DNA of 35,476 nt from a bacterium (candidate division B38) B3_B38 (lineage in GTDB: Bacteria; Acidobacteriota; B3-B38; Guanabaribacteriales; B3-B38), in the NCBI GenBank assembly GCA_005223145.1, contig NJBL01000018.1, forward strand, positions 1,161 through 36,636. The letters run 5' to 3'. The notes under the pieces are model-generated. The model was not told the origin of the DNA and made no database searches. It worked only from the letters and a program-made list of their open reading frames with translations. A program made the position numbers and the translations under genes. Shown piece after piece: positions 28,430 to 35,476 of this stretch (position 1 is its first letter; each line of letters begins with the position of its first letter).

Positions 28430-29770
28430 ATGAAAGCGGAAAGAACCGATTCCATAATTTTTTCTTTCCTCTGTCTGGTAATCTGTGTTAATTTAATCCT
28501 TCCCGGGGAGATATATTCTACCACCCGCTATATCGCCAACATCCTTGTATTCCTCCTCTTCTTCATAAAGGTCTCCCATCTGCTGCAATATCAGAAGGAT
28601 AGGCTTCCCCTTTACCTCCCCAAAAAGAGGCTGGTCGTGGCTTTCTTACTGGTAGGGGTGGTCTCTACCTGGGGCAGCACCTATTACCACCACAGTCGGG
28701 GCTATGTGTGGTTGTTCCTCACCTACTTCCTGCTCTATTTTCTCCTGCAGAACCTTAGGCTGGGAGAGGGGGAGATGAGTCTTTTTATCCGGGTTCTCCT
28801 TTTCCTCACCATCGCCATAGTCCTCTATGGATTTTATCAGTATCTCTTTAACTTTGAGATTATCCAGAAAACAGTGGAGAGGCTCGATTATCTCAGCCCG
28901 GAACAAAAAGAAATGATTCTGAGGAGGATTTTCTCCGGAAGAATCTTCTCTACCTTCGCTCTGCCCACCACCTTAGCCGGTTATGTGGCAATGGTTATTC
29001 CTCTCAACATATATTGCCTGGCCATAAGTCTGAAAAGGGCGAGGGTGTTTATCCTCTATCTCATCCCTCTCATCTTCTCCCTTGTCGCCTTGATGATGAC
29101 CGCCTCCTTTGGCGGGCTGGTCTCTCTGGTGGGGGGTATGATTTTAACCTTCCTGGTGGTCTTTTATAAGAGAGGTAAGCTTCGGTCTTTTTTACTGAGG
29201 GTATTGATTGTGCTGATAATTTTAGCGGTAGGTCTGTGGGCTATCGGTCGCTTTCGGGGATTTAATCTCTGGGACCTGTCAGCCGGGGAGAATCCCATCA
29301 GGCTGAGGCTGCTCAACTGGCAGGTGGGCTACGACATGGGGAAGGACCACTGGCTCAAGGGGGTAGGGCTGGGGAACTATGGGACCCTTTTCCCCCTATA
29401 TAAGGTCCCAGGAAGCCAGGACACGCAGTTCGCCCACAACTCCCTGGTTCAGCTTTTCAGCGAGGTGGGTCTTCCGGGGGTGGCGGTATTGCTGTTAGTT
29501 ATTATTCCTTTGCTGTGGCGGATGGTGAGCAATGTCCGACGCAGCTATCATCAGGAGCGCCAGTGGGAGAGGAGGCTGCTCCCCCTGGCACTACTTACCT
29601 CCATCTTTGTGTTTCTCTTGCACAATCTCATAGAGATCAACCTCTACTTTCCCAGCTTGGGGTTATTGGGGATTTTTCTTCTGGCTTTAGGAACTCGCTA
29701 TGGAGTCTCAGAAGGAGATGATAAGATGCGCTCCTGGTCTCTATCCGAGAGGGGAAAGAAGCTGTTATGA
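28430..29770 (+). CDS. O-antigen ligase / Wzy_C-family polytopic membrane protein (N-terminal part of an interrupted Wzy_C-TPR gene)
   Basis: 446 aa, ~10+ TM segments, Wzy_C-like GVGLGNYGTLFPLYK...FAHNSLVQLFSEVGLPG. Ends at TGA 29768-29770 with the TPR part continuing in the same frame. Confidence 0.8.
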   Translation: MKAERTDSIIFSFLCLVICVNLILPGEIYSTTRYIANILVFLLFFIKVSHLLQYQKDRLPLYLPKKRLVVAFLLVGVVSTWGSTYYHHSRGYVWLFLTYFLLYFLLQNLRLGEGEMSLFIRVLLFLTIAIVLYGFYQYLFNFEIIQKTVERLDYLSPEQKEMILRRIFSGRIFSTFALPTTLAGYVAMVIPLNIYCLAISLKRARVFILYLIPLIFSLVALMMTASFGGLVSLVGGMILTFLVVFYKRGKLRSFLLRVLIVLIILAVGLWAIGRFRGFNLWDLSAGENPIRLRLLNWQVGYDMGKDHWLKGVGLGNYGTLFPLYKVPGSQDTQFAHNSLVQLFSEVGLPGVAVLLLVIIPLLWRMVSNVRRSYHQERQWERRLLPLALLTSIFVFLLHNLIEINLYFPSLGLLGIFLLALGTRYGVSEGDDKMRSWSLSERGKKLL

Positions 29771-30196
29771 TTGCTCCTGGTGGGAGTATTTATTTTTTAT
29801 GCTGGCTGGATAACCCGGGCTTATGTCGGGCAAATCTATATCGATGCCGCACAAAGAACTGCTCAAGAGGGAGACTATGAGTTAGCCGTTAAGAGGGCTT
29901 CTGCGGCTATTCGGTTTGACCCCACCAACTCGGATTACTATCACATCCAGGCGACATTTATTATGTCCGGTACTCCCCAACTTCCGCAGATTGACGAAGC
30001 CATAGCGGCATACCAGAAAGCTATCCAAATAAATCCCTTCACCCCTCATTTCCACTACGAGCTCAGCAAGCTCTATATAATGAGGGGCATGCCGCTGAAG
30101 GGTTTTCTGGAGGCCAAGGAGGCGGAGAGGCTTTATCCTATGAGCTCCACATATCGCCAGTTTGCCCGGGAGATGGAGGAGAATCTGAAAAGGTAG
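29771..30196 (+). CDS. TPR-containing segment, likely C-terminal part of the preceding gene beyond an in-frame TGA
   Basis: Same frame as 28430..29770; starts with a TM segment (LLLVGVFIFYAGW), then TPR-like repeats (GDYELAVKRASAAIRFDPTNSDYYH, AIAAYQKAIQINPFTPHFHYELSKLY). Start would need to be TTG. Confidence 0.6.
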   Translation: MLLVGVFIFYAGWITRAYVGQIYIDAAQRTAQEGDYELAVKRASAAIRFDPTNSDYYHIQATFIMSGTPQLPQIDEAIAAYQKAIQINPFTPHFHYELSKLYIMRGMPLKGFLEAKEAERLYPMSSTYRQFAREMEENLKR

Positions 30197-30198
30197 GG

Positions 30199-32187
30199 AT
30201 GATGAGACAGGGAGGCTATAGGCAAGGAAAAAGAACTGGAAAAGCAGCACGGCTTTCCCCCGAAGTGGCGCCCTATTTTGTCCTGTTAGGGATTCTATTT
30301 CTTTATCTTCCCTTCAACGAAGGGGGGATGACCAACTTAGCTGTGCTGGTCATCCAATCTGCGGTTATCGGTGTTTCCGGGATGCTCCTCCTGAGCTACT
30401 GGCGGCGAGGAGAGTTGAGGCTGGGGATAGATTGGCTTGAGCTCTGCCTGGGGTTGTTTTTCGCTGTGGGGCTTTTATCCCTGGTGAGGTCGCTTTATGT
30501 CTATTCCACTTTTATTGTGATCATTAACTTTTTCTTTCTGGGCATCCTCTTTCTCATCCTGAAGTATCCCCCTTGCTGGCAAATTGACAGCAGCAGATTG
30601 AGATACATCATTGTCGGCAGCGCCGGGCTGGGCTCGCTCATCGGTCTCTACCAGTATTTTGCCCAGGGGGAGCAGCGGGTCAGAGGAGGGTTCCTCGACC
30701 CCAACTATCTGGCGACCTTCCTGAACATCGGCATCGCCCTGGTATTGGGGCTGCTGTTCTTCAAGGTGACGGGGTGGGCGAAGAGGTTATTGTGGCTTTT
30801 TTTGCTGCTGATTTTATCAGCCTCTTTGATGCTCACCAGGTCGAGAGGTGGGTTTCTCGGCTTTGCGGTGATATTTATATTAATTGCTGCGCTGAAGAAA
30901 AAGAGATACCTGCTGATACCGGTGGCTCTTATCGTGGTGCTTATGCTGGTTCCCAATCCCCTTCTGGACTATGTCATCCAGACGGCTCGCACTGATATAT
31001 ACGCCTTCCAGAGGCTCGATATATGGAAGATGTCCCTCCGCATGCTGGGAGACCATCCCTGGTTAGGGGTGAGCCTGGGGAATTTCGGTCTGCTTACCCC
31101 GGCATACAATTTTCCGGTGGAGCAGGCGGTGGGGAGGTATGCCAAGATTCCTGGCCAGGCTCATAACAGCCTGCTCCATTGGGGGGTGGAGACCGGAGCC
31201 GGGGGAATCCTGGTGCTCACTGCCATTCTCCTCTTCCTCCTTTATTACTCGGTAAAGCTTATTAGGAAAAGGGAGAGCCTCCCCAATCCGTCTCTTATCA
31301 TCGGCTGCATAGGGGGATTCTGGGGGGCGATGGTGCAGAGCCTGTTTTGCAACAACCTGCTGAACCGAGCCATCGGTTTCCATGCCATCTTCCTCATCTC
31401 GGTTATCCATAATTATTTCATTACCTATTGCCCCGAAGAGCGCCTCTCGCATACAAAGTGGGAGCTAAGATGCTCCTTTGGAGGACACCGCCGGAGAGGA
31501 GCTTTATATATTGTAGCGGCTATGGGAATAGTTTTTTATCTGGTGGTCTTTATTCCCTTTAACGGGCATCATCTTTACTCGAAGGGGACGAAGTATCTGG
31601 GTGCGGGGGATTTGATCAACGGGGTCAACTATTTGCTGAAGGCGGTGAAAACTCTCCCCATACAGCCGCACTATCACGCCATCCTGGGGGATACCTATAA
31701 GGATTACTTCAAAAGGAAGGGGGACCTCAGCGCCTTTTATTACGCCGACTGGAAGTACAGGAAGGCGGTGGAGCTTGTCCCCCGGGAGCCGACCTTTGTG
31801 CTGCGGAAGGCGGAGCTTTACTCTGCCCTGGCGGCAAAAGGGGTGGCAGGTGAGGAGGTGTTTGAGGCAATAGAGCAGAGCCTGCTTGGAGGGCTCAGTC
31901 TCCGTCCCCTCGACCCGCTGCTCTGTTATGACCTGGCAAGTTTCTACCACGCCAGAGGGAAAGAGGAGCTGGCCGAAAAATATTTTAGAAGAGCAGTTGA
32001 GCTGGAGCCCAACTTTATCCGGGCGCACCACTCCCTGTGGGAGCTCTATAAAGAAACTAACCGTGTGGAAGAGGCTCAAAGCGAGCGAGAGATAGGACTA
32101 AGATTAGCCAGCAAATTCCGTGATTATCCGGTAGGAGATGATGCTTATTTGAGGGAGCTTCTGAGGATACCGGAGGATTGGAGATAG
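30199..32187 (+). CDS. O-antigen ligase (Wzy_C)-TPR fusion protein
   Basis: 662 aa; TM domain with GVSLGNFGLLTPAYNF...GQAHNSLLHWGVETGAGG, then a TM segment and TPR repeats (AEKYFRRAVELEPNFIRAHHSLWELYKE). Confidence 0.85.
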   Translation: MMRQGGYRQGKRTGKAARLSPEVAPYFVLLGILFLYLPFNEGGMTNLAVLVIQSAVIGVSGMLLLSYWRRGELRLGIDWLELCLGLFFAVGLLSLVRSLYVYSTFIVIINFFFLGILFLILKYPPCWQIDSSRLRYIIVGSAGLGSLIGLYQYFAQGEQRVRGGFLDPNYLATFLNIGIALVLGLLFFKVTGWAKRLLWLFLLLILSASLMLTRSRGGFLGFAVIFILIAALKKKRYLLIPVALIVVLMLVPNPLLDYVIQTARTDIYAFQRLDIWKMSLRMLGDHPWLGVSLGNFGLLTPAYNFPVEQAVGRYAKIPGQAHNSLLHWGVETGAGGILVLTAILLFLLYYSVKLIRKRESLPNPSLIIGCIGGFWGAMVQSLFCNNLLNRAIGFHAIFLISVIHNYFITYCPEERLSHTKWELRCSFGGHRRRGALYIVAAMGIVFYLVVFIPFNGHHLYSKGTKYLGAGDLINGVNYLLKAVKTLPIQPHYHAILGDTYKDYFKRKGDLSAFYYADWKYRKAVELVPREPTFVLRKAELYSALAAKGVAGEEVFEAIEQSLLGGLSLRPLDPLLCYDLASFYHARGKEELAEKYFRRAVELEPNFIRAHHSLWELYKETNRVEEAQSEREIGLRLASKFRDYPVGDDAYLRELLRIPEDWR

Positions 32188-34847
32188 CAAAGATGAAGGG
32201 CGACATGAAGATTAAAGGTGGAGCTGTTGCTGCAGAGGCTGGGCAACTTTCAGGGAGCGCCCGTGTGGTGCCGATGCTTCTGTTTTTCCTCTCCGGTTTC
32301 ACCGCCTTGCTCTATCAAGTCATCTGGTTGAAGATGCTGACCCTCACCTTCGGAAACACTGTGTATGCGGTCTCCACCCTGCTGGGCAGCTTTATGGCGG
32401 GATTAGCCCTGGGGTGTTACTGGTTTGGGCGGATAACCGACCGGGCAAACTTCCCCCTGAGGCTTTACGGCTACCTGGAGGGGCTAATCGGGGCGGTTGC
32501 TGTCCTGACACCTATGCTGTTTAAGTGGATCGAGCCTGTATACATCGGCATCTATCAATCGTCTAACCAGAATCCTTACCTGTTCGGCCTTTCCCGCTTT
32601 GTGCTGTCTCTGGCTATCCTCATTGTCCCCACCACCCTGATGGGGGGTACCCTCCCCTTATTAGCACGGCATCTCACCGCATCGTATGGTCACCTGGGGC
32701 TCAGAATAGGGGGATTGTATGCCATCAATACCCTGGGGGCAGCTGCCGGGACCTTCGTTACCGGCTTTTATCTGATACTTGCTCTGGGGTTGAAAGGGAC
32801 GGTGCTTCTGGGCTGCATCTTAAACCTCGCCATCATGCTGGCGGTTCTCATTGTGGGGAGAGCATCCCCTGCAATAAAGGGCAAGCTGGTGGATGTCCCC
32901 CGTACGGTCAGCAAACCTCTCTGGCTGAGCCAGAAGGGGGGAGGATTGGTTTTTCTCTTCTTTCTTATCGGGATTACCTCTCTGGCCTACGAGGTCTTCT
33001 GGACCAGAATTCTGGTGCTTTACCTGGGCAGCAGTGTTTATGCCTATTCCCTAATGCTGAGTATATTTCTGCTGGGATTGACCCTGGGCAGCTTTCTGGT
33101 CGGCGTAGTGATTGATAATGTAAAAAGATTGAACACCCTGCTGGCATTTCTGGAACTTGCCATAGGGTTCTATCTCATCCTCCAGATCGTTCAGTTTAGC
33201 CGGTTGCCGGAGCTGATGGGGAGGCTGGGAGTCATCTTTGGAAGACCTTCTTACTGGAAGAGTGTCGCTGTCTCCTCCTTAGGGGTGGTAAACATCCTGC
33301 TGGTTCCCACCCTGCTTATGGGGGCGGCTTTTCCCCTGGGGGTTAAGATATATGCCCGCTGGAACCGATGGGTGGGGAAGAACATAGGCAACCTCTATTC
33401 AGCCAATACGGTGGGGTGTATAGGAGGCTCGCTGCTGGCGGGCTTTCTCCTCATACCCTGGCTGGGGATACAGAGAGGCATGGTGGTGATAGCGCTGGCT
33501 AATTTGGGGATTGGGATTTATCTACTATTAGCCGAAGGGTGGCGGCGAATATGGCAGCGCGCCCTGGTGGGAGCAGCTATACTGGGCTTATTCCTTACAG
33601 GATATCATTTCTTCTGCCCACCCAATTCTGTGGTTCTCTCCGCCGGGGTGTTCACCACCGGGAGCAATAAGATGGTCGTCTCCTTCAGGGAGGATGCTAC
33701 CGCAACCGTATCGGTGGAGAAAATTCACGATTTCCGTGGGGATTGGTTATCAATGAGCGTCAATGGGGTCAATGTGGCGGGTACCTCCCCCGACCTGCTG
33801 ACTATCCAGAAGATGCAGGGGCATCTCCCGCTGCTGTTGCACCGGAATCCGAAAAGAGTCCTGCACATCGGTCTTGGCAGTGGGGGCACCGCTTGGTCAG
33901 TCTCCACCCATGCGGTGGAGGAGATACACATTGCCGAGATCAGCCCCGCAGTGGCAGAGGCAGCAGGCGCTTATTTTCAGGGTGTCAACCACGGGATACT
34001 TCATGATGGCAGGGTTGAGCTCACCATCTGCGACGGGAGGAACTTTTTGCTGGCTGCAGAGGATAAGTACGACATCATTCTGTCCGACTCCATTCATCCC
34101 CGCTATGCTGGCAATGGAAGCCTCTACACCCGCGACTACTATCTCATGTGCCGAAAGAAGCTCAATCCCGAAGGAGTAGTCTCTCAGTGGCTCCCCCTGT
34201 ACAGCCTCTCGGAGGAGAACTTCAAGATGCTGCTGCGGACTTTTCAGTCGGTCTTTCCACACACCACCGTCTGGTATATCAACTCCACCATCAATCCCTT
34301 TACCATTGTAATTGGAAGGACAGAAGGGGGGAAGATAGACTTTGAGGCTCTGCAAAAGGGATGGGATGAGAGGGGATTAAGGCTTGACCTGCAAAAAGCA
34401 GGAGTGGATGAGGTCTTTCATCTGCTCGACTATTTTGTGATGGGGGAGGAGGAGGTCAGGCGGTATGCGGGGGAAGGTCCTCTGCATACTGACGATTACC
34501 CGGCTATTGAATATTTAGCCAGCAAGGTAATCAGCCGGGAGGCAAGCTGGCACTGGAACTTCACAGCGCTCATCAAACAGCGGGTGCCGGTGCTTCCTTA
34601 TCTTATTAACTTTGGCAAAAGCGACTTGGAGAGGGAGGAGGTACTGAGCACTCTGGAGAAATTTTACCAGGCGACGACCCACAACCTGAGGGGTCAGCTC
34701 CACTTCCTGGAGGGGAGATACAGGGAGATGGCCTCGGAGCTGGAGAAGATTCCGGAGATAAACCCTGACGACCTGGAGCCGTGGGAATATTTTCGCCTTC
34801 TAAAATATAAGCTTGATATAACTGGTACTAATGCTAATCAACAATAA
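32178..34847 (+). CDS. fused MFS-like transporter / spermidine synthase-like protein
   Basis: 889 aa: two multi-TM halves followed by an SpeE-like Rossmann domain (VLHIGLGSGGTAWSVSTHAVEEIHIAEISPAV...VELTICDGRNFL...YDIILSDSIHPRYAGNGSLYTRDYY). Confidence 0.85.
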   Translation: MEIAKMKGDMKIKGGAVAAEAGQLSGSARVVPMLLFFLSGFTALLYQVIWLKMLTLTFGNTVYAVSTLLGSFMAGLALGCYWFGRITDRANFPLRLYGYLEGLIGAVAVLTPMLFKWIEPVYIGIYQSSNQNPYLFGLSRFVLSLAILIVPTTLMGGTLPLLARHLTASYGHLGLRIGGLYAINTLGAAAGTFVTGFYLILALGLKGTVLLGCILNLAIMLAVLIVGRASPAIKGKLVDVPRTVSKPLWLSQKGGGLVFLFFLIGITSLAYEVFWTRILVLYLGSSVYAYSLMLSIFLLGLTLGSFLVGVVIDNVKRLNTLLAFLELAIGFYLILQIVQFSRLPELMGRLGVIFGRPSYWKSVAVSSLGVVNILLVPTLLMGAAFPLGVKIYARWNRWVGKNIGNLYSANTVGCIGGSLLAGFLLIPWLGIQRGMVVIALANLGIGIYLLLAEGWRRIWQRALVGAAILGLFLTGYHFFCPPNSVVLSAGVFTTGSNKMVVSFREDATATVSVEKIHDFRGDWLSMSVNGVNVAGTSPDLLTIQKMQGHLPLLLHRNPKRVLHIGLGSGGTAWSVSTHAVEEIHIAEISPAVAEAAGAYFQGVNHGILHDGRVELTICDGRNFLLAAEDKYDIILSDSIHPRYAGNGSLYTRDYYLMCRKKLNPEGVVSQWLPLYSLSEENFKMLLRTFQSVFPHTTVWYINSTINPFTIVIGRTEGGKIDFEALQKGWDERGLRLDLQKAGVDEVFHLLDYFVMGEEEVRRYAGEGPLHTDDYPAIEYLASKVISREASWHWNFTALIKQRVPVLPYLINFGKSDLEREEVLSTLEKFYQATTHNLRGQLHFLEGRYREMASELEKIPEINPDDLEPWEYFRLLKYKLDITGTNANQQ

Positions 34848-34865
34848 AAAATGTAGGGGATAATT

Positions 34866-35476
34866 ATGGGGAAGAGGGTATTGGTCACCGGTGGAGCGGG
34901 ATTTATTGGTTCGTTTTTAGTGGAGGAGCTCCTGAGGAGGGGATATGAGGTTAGGGCTTACGATAACCTCGACCCTCAGGTACACACCCGGGGAGAGCTC
35001 CCCCCATATATTCCGAAGGAAATTGAGTTTATACAAGGGGATATTAGAGATTACCAGAAGCTGAGCTCTGCTCTGGAAGGGGTGGAGGTGGTCTCTCACC
35101 ATGCCGCCGCGGTGGGGGTTGGGCAGTCCCAGTATCAGGTCAAGCATTATGTGGATGTCAACATAGGGGGCACGGGGAACTTGCTGGATGTGATTGCTGC
35201 CAACCCCGGCAAGGTGGAGAAGATGATAGTAGCTTCCTCTATGAGCATCTATGGGGAAGGACGATGCCGCTGCGGGAAGTGCGGGGAGGTGACCCCCGAG
35301 CTTCGGAAGGAGGCACAGATGAGCAAGGGGGATTGGGAGTTCCACTGTCCCATCTGCGGAGAAGAGCTGAAGCCCATTCCCACCTATGAGAAGGCTGAGA
35401 CGAGGTGCACTTCGATTTATGCTATTACTAAAAAAGCTCAAGAGGAGAGGACGATGAATGTGGGGCTGACCTATGG
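34866..35476 (+). CDS. NAD-dependent epimerase/dehydratase (SDR) with zinc-ribbon-like insertion, truncated by window end
   Basis: ATG at 34866; MGKRVLVTGGAGFIGSFLVEELLRRGYEVRAYDNL, SSMSIYGEG, then CRCGKCGE...HCPICGEE, then YAITKKAQE. Open to 35476. The ORF track lists only an antisense ORF here. Confidence 0.85.
   Translation, partial: MGKRVLVTGGAGFIGSFLVEELLRRGYEVRAYDNLDPQVHTRGELPPYIPKEIEFIQGDIRDYQKLSSALEGVEVVSHHAAAVGVGQSQYQVKHYVDVNIGGTGNLLDVIAANPGKVEKMIVASSMSIYGEGRCRCGKCGEVTPELRKEAQMSKGDWEFHCPICGEELKPIPTYEKAETRCTSIYAITKKAQEERTMNVGLTY

Noticed and set aside
28380-28430. Second sigma54-like element TGGCATCATATATTTGAT upstream of the first Wzy_C gene
   Set aside because: The GG is present but no GC occurs at the required -12 spacing.
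29768-29800. Selenocysteine readthrough of the in-frame TGA (a small CTCC-tggtg-GGAG hairpin lies just downstream)
   Set aside because: The position is at a membrane-helix edge with no Cys in the paralogue, the hairpin is very short and close, and no redox context exists. Nonsense mutation or sequencing error is more likely, but not formally excluded.
31504-32079. 191-aa ORF antisense to the TPR domain of the second Wzy_C gene
   Set aside because: Shadow ORF; the sense translation is clearly TPR.
34917-35441. 174-aa minus-strand ORF at the right end
   Set aside because: Antisense to the epimerase beginning at 34866, whose Rossmann and catalytic motifs are clear.

Overview
The window is 35.5 kb of bacterial chromosome, probably from a Gram-negative: it encodes a FadL-like outer-membrane protein, a type IVa pilus cluster and O-antigen-ligase-type proteins. 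Coding density is high. The left part carries housekeeping or accessory genes: a ZIP transporter, an ICMT-like methyltransferase, a MOT1-type transporter, kbl-acyP-tdh threonine catabolism, a FadL/OmpP1 protein, MoxR/DUF58/transglutaminase, a DUF123 protein, an HD protein and endonuclease IV. A large multi-PAS sensor kinase and a stand-alone response regulator follow on the minus strand. The centre is a pilB-pilT-pilC-pilS-pilR-pilA cluster. The right end has two tandem Wzy_C (O-antigen ligase)-TPR membrane proteins, an MFS-spermidine-synthase fusion and a truncated sugar epimerase with a CxxC...CxxC insertion. The strongest non-obvious signals are: (1) a 19-nt direct repeat with 22-bp period plus a -24/-12 promoter upstream of pilA, with related palindromes in the pilB promoter; (2) a single in-frame TGA that splits the first Wzy_C-TPR gene at the point where its paralogue is continuous; (3) a G5 homopolymer where adding one base fuses a signal-peptide ORF to a 92-aa ORF; (4) a ~140-bp element with 11-bp terminal inverted repeats inside the threonine-catabolism gene set; (5) the pilA-adjacent Wzy_C/TPR/SpeE-like/epimerase set, a candidate pilin- or surface-glycan-modification locus. 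All calls come from reading the sequence and translations; no database search was run.
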